64,000 bases of DNA from Sphaeramia orbicularis. Lineage: Eukaryota; Chordata; Actinopteri; Kurtiformes; Apogonidae. The number at the start of each line of letters is the position of its first letter. The stretch's first letter is position 1. Of this stretch, positions 12,357 to 35,804 are shown in pieces. Where the stretch lies: NCBI RefSeq assembly GCF_902148855.1, contig NC_043958.1, forward strand, positions 11,269,369-11,333,368, written 5' to 3'. The position numbers and the translations under genes are program-made. The notes under the pieces were generated by a model, which saw only the letters and a list, made by a program, of their open reading frames with translations, searched no databases and was not told the origin of the DNA.

Positions 12357-13836
12357 TTCTAAGATCATATTGACTGTCTCTACTTTGAATATCTTGTTAT
12401 GTATTGTACACCGACAAAGAATGACGCGGTAACTTTACATGTTAAGATCAACAGACATAAGTTTGAGAAGGAGTTAAAAGTATTAAAGCCACTGCAGCAG
12501 GATTTGGCAGGAGTTGCCTCGGAGTATCTGAAGGTCGAATATATCAGCCTCGTGACACTTACAGCAGGCCATCGGAGGGCGCGAAGAGCTGGATTCAGTC
12601 ATCAAAGCCTCCGTCACCAGTGGTGGCGTCAACCCCCCACGTCCGCAAATCTGTGACGGAAAGAAAAACTGTGTGGAAAGAAACAGTATGCGGAAAAACA
12701 AACCTGCAAGGGAAAAAGGATGTGCAATCTTGTGTTGTTGCTTAATAGGCTTTATTTACTGGTGTTTGGGCGTCGCTGCTCAGAGGGGTGTAGTAAAGGC
12801 TATTTTCATATTTGCAGAAGAAGCATAAATCTGAATCTGACATCTTGGTTTAGAGTTTGAAACTAGTCATTGTATGTCGAGAATGGATTCACTGAGTCAT
12901 AGACATCATGCAACCAGAAATTAGATTTGTGAGAAAAAAAAAAAATTACATCTTCAAGGTTTCAGGGTTTGATGAAGGATTAGATATAATGCCGATTTGA
13001 TTTCAATTCTGTAATTTTATTCTGGTTAAACATAATGAAAGACAAGTGCTGTGTTTTAAACCATGAATAGATGTGATTTATAGTGTCTGTTTAGCAAGCG
13101 AGCAATTTACTGTTAAGATTCTCCTCCAGTCCACTTTATTCTTGGCAGGAGTGAAGGGTCATGAGAAAGGTGTACGCTTGTTTTCCAGTCCATAAATCTC
13201 ATATGAATGTAAACTGTTGTACTTTTGTGCCACGTATCCCTGCTTCCTGATGCTGCATTCAACCATGCATATTGAAGTCTGCTATAGTAGAACATGCCCT
13301 CTTTAATATTCCTAACCCTTGTAAGTCAAGTACCAGAACACACTTAGGACTACCAAGACCTCCAACAAGTTATCACTATGAATAAAACATCCACAGAATA
13401 AAGTATAAAGTTCATTGTTTACACACATCTATATTATGGTAACATCATATTTTATTCTCCAAACTAAACCTCGTAGCCACTTAAAATAGCATTGCATCTT
13501 ATTATCTTAACGTGCTGAGTCAGCTGATAGTTTACATTATAGCTCTGTTAGCTTAGCTCTGTTTTAGACAGAAAACAGCCACAGTAAAACCACAAATCAC
13601 CTCCATTTTCTGTTCTGTTTGTGTTGCCAAAACACAAAATCTTTTATTCCTTCAGCTATTACACTTTTAAACTCTGACATCAGTCATTTTAGTCATATTA
13701 TATGAGATTTTTTTTAATGTCAGCAGAACCTACAGGGTATTTTAGTCTTTTTGCCTTCATTGGTATTTGTTGATTATTTATTGTTGATTATTTAAAGCAT
13801 TTATTGTAGTTGCCTTCCTATGAGCTTGTATTTGTA
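12357..13836. other. intergenic, no gene seen
   Basis: 12480-12700 is more GC-rich than its surroundings and has open frames on both strands, but none shows a known domain or splice context. The rest is AT-rich and featureless. Confidence 0.4.
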
Positions 13837-14386
13837 CAGGGTGGGGAAGCAAAATTTACAATGAACATTTAGATGTTTTTTGTCAGCAGGCACTACGTCA
13901 ATTGTTTTGAAACCAAACATATTTTGATGTCATAATCATACCTAACACTATTATCCATACCTTTTCAGAAACTTTTGCCCATATGAGTAATCAGGAAAGC
14001 AAACGTCAAAGAGTGTGTGATTTGCTGAATGCACTCGTCACACCAAAGGAGATTTCAAAAATAGTTGGAGTGTCCATAAAGACTGTTTATAATGGAAAGA
14101 AGAGAATGACTATGAGCAAAACTATTCTGAGAAAGTCTGGAAGATACTATTAAAGAAGAATGGAAGAAGTTGTCACCCCAATATTTGAGGAACACTTGCG
14201 CAAGTTTCAGGAAGCGTGTGAAGGCAGTTATTGAGAAAGAAGGAGGACACATAGAATAAAAACATTTTCTATTATGTACATTTTCTTGTGGCAAATAAAT
14301 TGTCATGACTTTGAATAAACTAATTGGTCATACACTGTCTTTCAATCCCTGCCTCAAAATATTGTAAATTTTGCTTCCCCACCCTG
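13837..14386 (+). mobile_element. Tc1/mariner deletion derivative, second family
   Basis: A 550 bp element has inverted ends (CAGGGTGGGGAAGCAAAATT at left; TTTTGCTTCCCCACCCTG at right) and flanking TA (13835-13836, 14387-14388). It keeps an N-terminal helix-turn-helix piece and a C-terminal piece of the transposase; the catalytic middle is deleted. Terminal sequences differ from the element at 11901-12300, so it is another family. Confidence 0.9.
13983..14260 (+). pseudogene. transposase ends joined by deletion
   Basis: 13983-14153 encodes about 56 residues including PKEISKIVGVSIKTVYN, a helix-turn-helix typical of Tc1/mariner N-termini. A shifted frame from about 14152 encodes EEWKKLSPQYLRN followed by FRKRVKAVIEKEGGHIE, typical of the C-terminus. 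The DDE core between them is gone, so no enzyme is possible. Confidence 0.75.
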
Positions 14387-14799
14387 TATACTGACTCATG
14401 TTTGTCACATTACTGATGTCTGTGGTAGGCTGCAAATGAATTGTCTGTGTTAGATAAAGTTTTCTGAATCTAAATCAAAAGCTGCACTAAAGACCTGTTT
14501 GGAATCATCTAAAATCAGTCAGAACTGTCACAGTTTAGTCTAAACTGTGGATCAGCGAATGATAAAGTCAGCAAACTTTTTAACATCACATAAAAAAATG
14601 TATACTTTCATGAGCCTCATAAGCAAACTCACCCGTGTAGAAGAAACGCTGCCATTTCAGCATCACACTCCATTCTTTTCTTTTCAAGCTGTGTCCAGTG
14701 GTGAAAACAACAACAGCGCTTCTATCTTTTATCAGTTTTTCACTTTGACTCTAAAAGTTGTTTCTAAGTTGTTCTCATTGCATTTTGTCACTTTCTAAG

Positions 14800-15420
14800 C
14801 TTTGGTCGAAGGCCCCATGGTGTTCATTTTCGTCACCATGGGAGACTGGCAGTAGTCACTTTTCCTTTGACCCCCAAATTGCGCAAATATAACTTGCGCA
14901 TAAAAATTTACGTAATGGAAATCGACAATTTCACCAAAAGTCTCAATTTTCGATTAAAAGTTTTTGCACCAGCAAGAGGTGGTTTTTCGGGTGTAGCGCA
15001 AATGGTATATTACGCAAAACTGCAATGGAAAGACCTTTTTCTGCAACTAGTCAGGTGAATTAAAAAACAGATGTTGATGGACGTTACAACAAGTGAAGAA
15101 GAAGAAGAAACATGTCACGGTATGTGTGGACACACCAGGAAACTCAATCATTTTTTAATTTAGTACGAGATAGAGGGGTAATATATAATAATAATGAATA
15201 TATCTGTAAATCAACACCATATTTATGTTTGTTGCCATGTTCATGGAATGACTTCTTATGTCATCTCACGATAATAAACAAATCATTGCATTTGTGATTT
15301 AATGGAAAAACTGATACTTCTGTTTTTTCAACATTTAGTAAATATCTGTAAAGTTTTGCACAGATGTCCAATGGAAAAGCGACTATTGACTCACTACTCC
15401 CTCTAGTGGTCACATAAATC
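14800..15420 (+). mobile_element. possible Harbinger-like fragment
   Basis: The frame 15112-15297 begins MSRYVWTHQETQSFFNLVRD, resembling the start of Myb/SANT-like proteins that accompany PIF/Harbinger transposases (a Trp followed by a Glu-Thr pair, then a hydrophobic helix). No transposase and no clear inverted ends were found, so the limits are only indicative. A GAA run precedes the ATG. Confidence 0.35.
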
Positions 15421-15539
15421 CTCCATCCATCAGTGTAAATATATTCAGTTCATATCTCTACAGTGGAATCTTTGTCATGACTTCAGAACTCTTTATTCTG
15501 AACACTCTAATGATAATTTTAGGTCATTTTTTTTAATAT

Positions 15540-15870
15540 TTAATAATAATAAATAATAATAATATATTTTATTTATAAGCACCTTTCAAGACACCCAAGG
15601 ACACTGTACAACAAGATAAAACAAACAATCCATAAAATACAAAGAAATAAACAGATTAAAACAAATAATTACTATATATAGAAATGAAGTTGTAGAATGG
15701 AGATTAGAGCTTATGGGGGGTAGGCTATTCTGAAAAGGTGAGTTTTGAGTCTAGATTTGAATGTGGGGAGAGAGTCACAGTTACGGATGGATGGTGGGAG
15801 GGAGTTCCAGAGCTGAGGAGCAGAGCGGTAGAGGAGAAACACTTAAAAGGAGAAACACTACATATAACCC
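15540..15870 (-). repeat. L2-type LINE 3' end, antisense
   Basis: An AAT-rich start followed by an AGCACCTTTCAAGACACCCA motif and conserved text up to about 15850. The same sequence is present in the other orientation at 22390-22600, which shows that it is a dispersed LINE 3' end rather than a gene. Confidence 0.7.
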
Positions 15871-17290
15871 TGTTAAATCTGACTATCGGAAATATCTTGT
15901 CTGTTAGGGCCACCAGTTTGAGATGACATACTGCCCTAGTGGAAAGAACAAAGTATTACAGGATAATGGTGTGCAGTCCTGAATCAAATGTTTTGTGTCT
16001 GAGGTGTGGCTGGAAAATTACTTGCTTAAAATAGTGGCGCTTGCTGTTCTAAAAGGCTAAATCTGCCTATCCACGGCTGTACCTGTGCAAAGTGTGTGCT
16101 TTTCAGTGTGTGGAGTACAGGATGCTGCCAGTTTTCCAGTCCATTGTGCCTGAAGTGTGTAGATAGGTTACTTTGGTGCTCTGCGTCTTCTCTAACAATA
16201 CCTCTCCGCCTCAGCCTATCTGCTTCTGTATCTGTGACAGATTCGCCCACACACTGACGGCACTAAGGCGTCAATCTGGTTCCTCTGGCCTGTGTTATCT
16301 TGCACAACCTCCCGTCTCTCTCACTCTCACTCTCCTCTCCATCTTTTTTCACTACTCCTAACTCACCTTCTGTTTCTCCAAGACCCTCTTTCTGACATAA
16401 GTTTGTGGTGAGGGGTGCAGTGCTCTAAACGCCTTTGTGTTTGTTAAGGGGGCTTTGACAGGAGACCTTCTTCTCTGCAGGAATAGGTGGCTGATGTACT
16501 TTCAGTGGGCCGCTGAGGGTGGACAGATGTGATGTCAAGTCTGGTGGGCCAAGTGGAAAGTCTTTTGAAAGGGAAAACTAAAGGTCAACAACTCCATGTG
16601 GTGAGAAGTTTGCAAACCTCAAAGACCTGTGTTAACATTTATACAGTCATTTAAAATAATATGCTTCTCCATGCAGTTGGTTGGGTGTGCCTAACATCAG
16701 CAGAACAAACTGTAGGTGGTCTTTTCACTGATCCATATAAACATACTCTGCCTCAGTGATGAAACGCTATAAAAATGTGGCGAACAGGCATTGCCTGCCC
16801 CTGCAGACAGACTTGAAGTGCCAAAGAAGTGTGTCATCCAGTTTTAGTGGGTTTTTAAGAGGAGTTTCTGTTTATGGTTTTGACTGTAGGTGGATCTTAA
16901 CAACGGACGTCAAGTCATCTACATCCTAACTAACAACATATCCAGCTATTCTACTGAACTGGTGCAAACTAGTGTCCTACAACCAAAAAAAACACATTTT
17001 AAAAGAATATTTTCATGTTATTATATGATTGAAAACATATATCATATTGAAAAATCACATTCTATATACAATTGTCATTTTCATATTTGTCAAAAGTACA
17101 TTTTGTGTGTGTTTTTGTGTGTGTCTTTAAGCAGCAATTGTGAGATGCATATGTATGGTCATTATAGTCTTGTTAAAACATCATATCTAAGGGTCTATGA
17201 TCCAGGATTTTGTAAAATATTATACATCAATAATCTTATTCAAAACATTCAACAAATTATGACCAATAATATACTATAATAATATAATAA
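15871..17290. other. intergenic, no gene seen
   Basis: 16030-16860 is less AT-rich and looks single-copy, with open frames on both strands but no domain or plausible splice structure. Conserved regulatory DNA is possible. The end is AT-rich. Confidence 0.4.
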
Positions 17291-17294
17291 TAAT

Positions 17295-17575
17295 ATATAA
17301 TAATGGACTCTGTAGAGAGTTTTAAAAAACACCTCAAAACACTCCTGTTCAAGCAGGCTTTTTAATTTCCCAACTGACGCAGGCCGGCTACAAACTGATT
17401 GCACTTTATGTATTTATCATATTTTAAATGTATTCTATCTGTATTTCATTGTGTTTTAATGGTATTTTAATTGTATTTTATTTGTACTGTTTATTTGTAC
17501 TTTGCACTGTAAAGCACTTTGTGACTCTGTCTGTGAAAACTGCTCTATAAATAAAATTTACTTACTTAATAATAT
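17295..17575 (+). repeat. L2-type LINE 3' end
   Basis: The start encodes SVESFKKHLKTLLFKQAF then a stop, matching the usual C-terminus of the L2 reverse-transcriptase ORF, followed by a T-rich 3' UTR and a GTAAAGCACTTTGTGACTCT motif with ATAAATAAA and a TTAC tail. Confidence 0.75.
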
Positions 17576-17849
17576 ACAATTTTTTTTACAATTCGGAAGA
17601 GTAGGTTTTGGAGATTTCACATTATCCAAATGTTGAACCACTCGTAAACATTTTTGTGTGTCTGTATGTGGCATGAAACTTTGGAACAGTCTGGACATCC
17701 AACACAAGCAATGCCAAAATATCCACAGATTTAAACTGTTACATAAACATATGGTCTGGTCACAGTAGAACAGTAGACGGTCTTAATTTATGTTACATCA
17801 GTATTCTGTCTTACAATGTTAATGTGTGCTTGTTGTTCCTCGTCTAGTT

Positions 17850-17939
17850 GGTATGTGCTGCCCTTTACCTTCTGGTATTGTTCTTACCGTTTCTGGTATG
17901 TGCTGCCCTTTACCGTTACTGGTATTGTAGTTTCATTCT
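17850..17939. repeat. 45 bp tandem duplication
   Basis: GTATGTGCTGCCCTTTACC occurs at about 17851 and again at about 17896, each followed by a CTGGTATTGT block. Confidence 0.8.
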
Positions 17940-18188
17940 TCCCATTGTTGGTATGTAATTATCATAATGTTAGTTAACGGTTAACTATTACCCATAGTAA
18001 CACCACCAGGAATGTACTTTGTTTCTATTTTTCACACACATTTTGGTTATATAATGTAAATACTATTAAATGAGTTTATTATATTTTAGTATAGGCCTAT
18101 TTTATTCATTGTTCTGGCTTGAGGTCCAAGGACAGAAGTGAGCTTTTAAAACATTATGTTTAAGTTATTTGATGATAAGAATGGGAGT

Positions 18189-18317
<129 letters not shown>

Positions 18318-18839
18318 CCCCCACACCTTTTCGTTTTTTTCCCACTTTTTTCGTTTGATGTACTCTGTGCTGTCAAATGACAATAAAGGCTATTCTGATT
18401 CTCCTTTTCGAGTGTAAATGAATGATTTTGGAATTTTGAACTTGCATGTATTCTGTAAATGCTTGAAATAAACAAATGAATGAATGAATGAAATGGTGGC
18501 TTAAGACTTGCACATTATATGCACACTGTGATTTATAATCATAGCAGTTGGCACCATATCGATAGAAAGGCTCATATCAGCCATGGAAAGACAAATCTAC
18601 AAAATAAATGTTTCAAGATGGTTGTTGCTCTCCTATTTTGTAAAGCGCTGTAGTTCTTTACTTATGGACACTCCAGCACTATTGTTGTTTGAAGAGGAGC
18701 CATTCCATTCATACTGTAGATCAGGGTTGATTTGTGAGTATTAAAGGTAGCAAAGGTCATCTTCCACTGAGCTTGTGCTAAGAACTGAATTCACAAGGTC
18801 CAGTCCTTCACTGGATTCTACATTGAGTCCAACTGAAAG

Positions 18840-19320
18840 CTGTATTGATCTCTCGTAGTGCTAATGAGATTGAACGTAGCATTCCGAACACCACCTATAT
18901 TCTTTTCCTCACTAAATCAAGGGATTAGATTGGCATACACATCCGTCTTATCCCCGCCTGTTACCATCCATATGTGTCGGGCAGCCTCCAGTGAACAAAG
19001 ACGCATAAAGAAGAATGAGAGAAAAGGTGGGATTAAATACAAGAAAAGACACACCTAAAGGACTTCTATGGCTCCAGCTAAGGCTGTGGGCTGAAGTAAA
19101 GGCACCCCACAAAAGAGCAGAGAGATGAGGGTTGTGATGGGCAGGCCATCACATCCACCAGGGGACAAAGGAGTGGGGTGACAAGCAGCCGATGGACAGA
19201 AGGTCCATTTCCACTCACACAAAAGAGCCGAGGAGATGAAGCAGATTAGCAGCTCTTTATGCCTATTGTGAAGGCTCTAAATGATAAGATTCCCTCTTTT
19301 CCATCCCAGCCTGCGTCCTG
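18840..19320. other. single-copy stretch, possible regulatory DNA
   Basis: Moderate GC, non-repetitive sequence between LINE-rich blocks. No coding potential is visible. It is noted only as a candidate for conserved non-coding DNA. Confidence 0.25.
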
Positions 19321-19328
19321 TCTGCCTC

Positions 19329-19442
19329 TGTGTGTGTGTGTGTGTGTGTGTATGTGTGTGTGTGTGTGTATGTGTGTAAGCTCACTCACACAAGACATCA
19401 CAAGTGCTTTTCACTGTTTCTCATGCACACACACACACACAC
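19329..19442. repeat. TG and CA microsatellites
   Basis: A TG run with two TATG interruptions (19329-19378) and a CA run (about 19426-19442), complementary to each other and about 50 bases apart. Confidence 0.9.
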
Positions 19443-20104
19443 GTTCCTCCAGGATATGCTTCCTCTTTTTTCTTTATTCCACATGCAGGTACACACAGCC
19501 GCATTTATTCTAAGAAGTCTTTTATTAATCCTCATAGGAAAGACAGAAACGACAGCTGGCTTTTTGAGTCACTTCCTTTCTTTGTGCCGAGCCTGGAATT
19601 TACAGTTTAATGGAAAAAGCTCTTAACTTAAACCCCCTCATCACTGAAAGATGATGTTCTTTTTCTGTTTCTTTGACTTGAAAATTACTCTATTCAGTGG
19701 AGGAGGCACACTTAGGTACTACAATGTCAGTAATCAGTCAATGAATGGCTTTGATACATCAATAAAATGATATATTCATAGAAATAAGTAGAGCACCTTT
19801 ACATTGTATTATGTTCAGTGAATTTCAATAGTTTTTTTTCTTTACTGCCTGTGTGTATGGTGATGGGGGAGTTAGTGACTATTGTTCATTCATCACTGTT
19901 TGAAATACAGGGGTTTAAACTCCATTCATTTCTTTGTATGGAGAGCCACCTACTGGTCAGTCTTCGTTGTTGCAGGGTCCATTTTTATAACATTATACCA
20001 CAGTATATAGTGTGGTCTATAGCACGGAAAGAAATGCAATGTTCATTTTAATTATTTATCTTACTATAATTTATATAGAAATAAGTGAAGAACATGAATT
20101 TTGC
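19443..20104. other. intergenic, no gene seen
   Basis: No exon, RNA gene or clear mobile element recognised. Confidence 0.4.
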
Positions 20105-20650
20105 CAAATCTTTCTTTCTTTCTTTAGGATCCCCATTAGCTGTACCATAGCTACAGGTATTTGTCCTGGGGGCCTTTACAATAATCTTTACAACTAGTCA
20201 ATGCAAATAACATACTCATACATAATCATACAAACAATTTTTCACATACAACATAACATGAAAGAATATAAATAACAGACAAAATACAGACACGACAGCT
20301 CCTTTAGGTCAGCAGCGGTTTAGTATATACAGTACATACATTCAATTAGCCCAAGTATCAGTCATTTATGGTCAATAGATGCTTCTTGACTAACTTCTTG
20401 AATTTCATTTTATTGTTTTCTTGTGTGATATGTTCTGGTAGTTCGTTCCATTCTTGCATAGCTCTGTAGATTACCACTTGTTTCATTGTGTTTGTTCTTT
20501 ATTTGGGTAGTGTAAAATTATCATCTGGTTGCCTGCCTGGTAGCATAACTATGTTTATCTGAACTAAAACAAACATTTTTGTACAAGATGGATGTTAGGT
20601 TTTTTTTGTGTGATATTATTTCTAAAGAACCAGTTGTGAATAAAGTAATA
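20105..20650 (-). repeat. CR1/Rex1-type LINE 3' end, antisense
   Basis: On the minus strand 20360-20480 encodes IYRAMQEWNELPEHI and FKKLVKKHLLTIND then a stop, the C-terminal style of a LINE reverse-transcriptase ORF. Its 3' UTR runs down to an AGCTAATGGGGATCCTAAAG terminus near 20125-20145. A related terminus is at 46384-46450. Confidence 0.7.
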
Positions 20651-21639
20651 TTTTTTAATTGAGAGTCAATCAAATTCAGTTTTTCCTTATTCTACCCTTC
20701 GTCTTCATGTATTTTTAGATTTTAAACTGCATATTTTTCATTTTAGTTTTAATAGTGTATGTTCATAATGAGTGGTGATGGTTGAATGTACATGAGCACT
20801 TCTACTGAGCGTTTCTATTTTGTCCCAAAGTTTACTTAAATGCATCTACATTCCAGAGGCAAGTGTAAAGCTACTTGTTCCTTTTTATTTTAAGAAAATA
20901 CATACAATTATGCAATGCATATGACATGCGGTGTTGTACTACTAAACTTTAACTATCCCTCAAATCGGTTCCACATCAGTACAGTAAAATGCAGTAAGTA
21001 TAAAAACCAGAATTACATAATACTAAGAAGATAATGTAAAACTTTAAGAGGAACCATTCTACATCATGACTAATTGAGTGTTTCCTTTTTATGCAACCTT
21101 ATACTTCAACACCACTACATTTTAAAGGCAATTTTACTTTTTAATCTGTTTGATTAAAGGTTTTCTCCAAATTTGTGACAAACAGAATGATTTATGGGTT
21201 GAGGAAACTGGTGTCCTTCTAAGATAAACTCAAATGCAATGCGACAAAGCTAAACTAAGCCGTTTACTTTTATTTATCTGTATTTATAATATAAATCTTG
21301 CGAAAACACACAAGCTATGTATTTAAATCCATTAGGTTTTATAAATTCATTACAGTAATATCATATTCCATTAAATTTTAAATGTTGCCCAGTGTTTTTT
21401 TTATTAATTGTATGTTTTCCATTAAATAAATGAAGTGGAAAAAAGCCACAGACTGATGCAAAAATGCACCAGAATGGAAGAAATTGTCTCAAAATGTGCA
21501 ATGTCTAAATGATACAAAAAACAGTTACACACACAATATTTTTTTGGACTATATGTAACTTTGATTAAGGCCCACATTCACTATTGCACTACACAATATT
21601 TCTACAGTGTCACAAAAAATGTTACAACATTTATTTCCA
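20651..21639. other. intergenic, no gene seen
   Basis: AT-rich DNA without coding signal; nothing recognisable. Confidence 0.4.
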
Positions 21640-22130
21640 TCCATTATTTTTTGGCCAAGATCTTGTATTGATGAAGGGAGACTCAGGCTAATGCATACAA
21701 TCTTCTCTATCACATCACAGTGATTCTAAATGGGGTTCAGGTCTGGAACCTGTGGTGGCTAAGCCATGAATGGAAATAATATCTCATTCTCTCTGAACCA
21801 CTCTTTCACAGTTGGAGCCTGATGAGTCCTGGTATTGTTATTGTGGAATATGTCTGTGTCATCAGTAAAGGAAAAAATCCACTAATGTTCAGACCTGGTC
21901 ATTGACTATATTCAGGTTCAGCAGACCTCATTTTTTTGACATATAATGTTGCTGAGCGTAGACCTGACCAACTGAAGCAACCCCAGATCATAACACAGCC
22001 CCCACAGGCTTTTACTGTCAGCACAAGGCATGATGGGAAAACACTTCATCCGCCTCTCCTTACCCTGATACCCCCATCACTCTGGAACAGGGTCAGTCTG
22101 GACTCATCAGACCGCATGATCCATTGAAAT
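21640..22130 (-). pseudogene. Tc1-like transposase relic, antisense
   Basis: Reading the minus strand from about 22125, pieces of a Tc1 transposase appear: DESRLTLFQSDGGIRVRR, then ACGGCVMIWGCFSWSGL, and further down remnants of the VPDLNPI region. The first corresponds to the conserved block with the first catalytic Asp. Several stops and frame changes break it. Terminal inverted repeats were not identified. Confidence 0.75.
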
Positions 22131-22140
22131 ACAGTCCAAT

Positions 22141-22385
22141 CTTTTTATTTCATTTTTTTTTTTTAACTAGTTTTATTGATCATCAAGGTCAAACACTGAT
22201 CACAAACAATCATGAACACTCATTTAACTATGTTAGTTACTGTACCAGTTAGTTTCCAAGTAGGAAAGGAAGAAAGTGAATTGTACAAGTCAAAGCTAAA
22301 GAGGGGAAGAAAAAACACAAAAATAAACTAACCAAAACAAAAAACAACAACAAAACAAAAAACATATAGACAACCCAACCCATAT
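22141..22385 (-). repeat. antisense poly-A retroelement 3' end
   Basis: A T run followed by TTTTATTGATCATC and an A/C-rich tail is the mirror of an A-tailed LINE 3' UTR inserted in minus orientation. Similar starts occur at 35240, 37205 and 43549. The family is not certain. Confidence 0.4.
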
Positions 22386-22389
22386 AGAA

Positions 22390-22587
22390 AATTCAAATCC
22401 AGACACAAAACTCACCTTTTCAGAATAGCCTACCCCCCATAAGCTCTAATCTCTTTTCTACAACTTCATTTCTATATATAGTAATTATTTGTTTTAATCT
22501 GTGTATTTCTTTGTATTTCATGGATTGTTTGTTTTATCTTGTTGTACAGTGTCCTTGGGTGTCTTGAAAGGCACTTATAAATAAAAT

Positions 22588-22637
<50 letters not shown>

Positions 22638-22684
22638 GTTATTATTATTATTATTGTTATTATTACCCCCCCCCCCCCCCCCCC
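22390..22684 (+). repeat. L2-type LINE 3' end with (ATT)n and poly-C
   Basis: This is the reverse-complement counterpart of 15540-15770, ending GTGTCTTGAAAGGCACTTAT, ATAAATAAAATG, then (ATT)n (22590-22664) and about 19 C. Confidence 0.8.
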
Positions 22685-23389
22685 AAAAGAAAAAGAAAAG
22701 AAAAAAAATTCCTATCTAGATGTTCTGTACAGCCCAGTCTTTATGCTTGCTACAAACTGATGGTTGTTTAAGAAATGAGACGCTGCTCACTGCATCCATG
22801 AGGATTAAATAACTTGTTGCAGCTGAAACACTAATCAGTGCAGTAATTATCCAGTGGAAATTAAACCAGGTGAAAGTCTTTACATACAAACACTGTTGTC
22901 CATGAAGGTGGAATAATTTGTTGTCAGATAGATTCCTCTCTGTGTTCTTCCCATCAAGAATAAATCAGTGTCACAATCATTTCATTAGAAGAGGTAAAAA
23001 TATTTTACTAAAACTTTATGGACAATAGTGTATTTTTTTAGCCTGACAGTGTATAAGATGATTTAAGAATATGTATAGGTAATAGAATAAGTTGTAGATT
23101 AAAGTACCCTACAGTGAAAGCCTCAACACTTACACCAACACTGAGGTATAACTTTTTTTTTAACTGTACAATGACTACATTATTTTTCATACATCAACTT
23201 AAATATGCAGATAATACTTAAACTTTTACTCAAGTATGATTTTAAATGTAAAAAAAAAAAATGTACTTGTGGCTAAGTATTTTAATGGTGTGTGCCATCA
23301 GTACCTTCTCTTTAATAAAAAAAACTTCAGTATTTTTTCCACCTTTGTCCATTTATTCTCATTTTGGTGTTTATGTATGTGCTGCAGTT
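22685..23389. other. upstream flank of ABCB6, no gene seen
   Basis: AT-rich and without recognisable features; an A run sits at 23251-23261. Confidence 0.4.
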
Positions 23390-23760
23390 CCCCTTTCCAG
23401 CCGCATGGGGCGCTGCAGTTCAGACCATGTAGTCAAACGCAGCTGTTGCGTAAAGCGTCGATTGCCGAGTCATGGATAGCTGTTGTTTAACTCCTGCTAC
23501 AAGGACAACCACCTAACCGGTATGAGAGGACACACTGGGCGGCAGCATGGCACACACATAGCCAACGTTAAATATCATCTACGCCTTTCTTGTTCGTCAC
23601 GTTATAAGCTGCTGTTTGCGTAGAAGACTGGTAGAGCTAACCCAAACAGCTAACAGCTAATGTTTGCTAGCTCCTCTCACTGACGTCTGTTATTGACAAG
23701 TGGAGGGTCTTTGGATTCGTGGAGGCGCCTGTGAAGTTGACAGCAACCCCAACACTTAAG
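23390..23760 (+). promoter_or_regulatory. ABCB6: ABCB6 promoter and non-coding first exon
   Basis: CpG content rises sharply here compared with the AT-rich flanks (several CG pairs in 23400-23470 and 23520-23640). A donor GTAATG at 23761 fits a non-coding first exon spliced to the acceptor at 24582-24583 directly upstream of the ATG. The exact start of transcription cannot be read from sequence. Confidence 0.5.
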
Positions 23761-24547
23761 GTAATGAATTACAAAAGCCTGCCTTTTCATATCTAGTTCG
23801 TTCTTTCAGTTGATGTCTTCTAATAGGCTTGGTCATAGCGTGTTTTGCACCACATTTTCCATCCAGGTGTAGGTTGTTTGCTAGCTGTCATCTCCATTTG
23901 CTGCACAAATGGAGAAGCGTGTGTCATGTTTTGGTTTTCTCTGTTATTGTGGTTGGTTTGTGAACCATGAGTCAGCAACTTTAGATTTGATCTCACAACT
24001 TCACTAATCAGCTAAATGTATAGAGAGGAGAGGTTCAAATACTATTGTCATCATATTATATATTTGTGATTAGTAATATGAAGTGTAAACTGTTGCTCTT
24101 TTACTCAGATATCTCCAGAACATTTGTTTTTATGTTTGTGCAGAATCTGAAATTCCAATAAACACAAAATTATAGAACACCAGCTAATAGAACATTGTAT
24201 AACACAAACTGCAGACACCCAAATATTAACAGATCTCTAAACCTCAACCACTAACACCGCAGACTGCAGATACTTTCGGAGAAAAATGTGTTACAATGTC
24301 ATATGTAATACATCAGTGACAAAGCAGCTTCTTTGAGATTAAGTGTAGCACAGATAAAGAAGTTTATTTTACATCCTAAGTAACAGAAAGAGATGACAGA
24401 TCTAAGACAAATATACAGAGGAGTTTTCAAAAATAGGCTTACACCGAAGTAACCTTCATTTGACTTCTTTGCATGTCTGTCTAGACACATGGAATAAAAA
24501 ACTTTATTTGAATATTATTTGAAGCCGGTGGAATTGTTGTCAAACTC

Positions 24548-24549
<2 letters not shown>

Positions 24550-24582
<33 letters not shown>

Positions 24583-24583
24583 G
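24550..24583 (+). repeat. CT microsatellite forming splice acceptor tract
   Basis: A pure (TC)n run ends in TAG at 24581-24583, eight bases before the ABCB6 start codon, so it provides the polypyrimidine tract of the 5' UTR intron. Confidence 0.85.
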
Positions 24584-24591
24584 CTGCAACC

Positions 24592-35804
<11,213 letters not shown>

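Noticed and set aside
12399-12701. Open frames on both strands in a GC-richer patch
   Set aside because: No recognisable protein and no splice structure; it borders the hAT element and may be unassigned repeat DNA.
19329-19442. CRISPR-like short repeats
   Set aside because: Simple TG/CA microsatellites in a vertebrate genome; no repeat-spacer pattern exists anywhere in the window.
22586-22771. Poly-Tyr frame
   Set aside because: It is a translation of the (ATT)n and poly-C tract.
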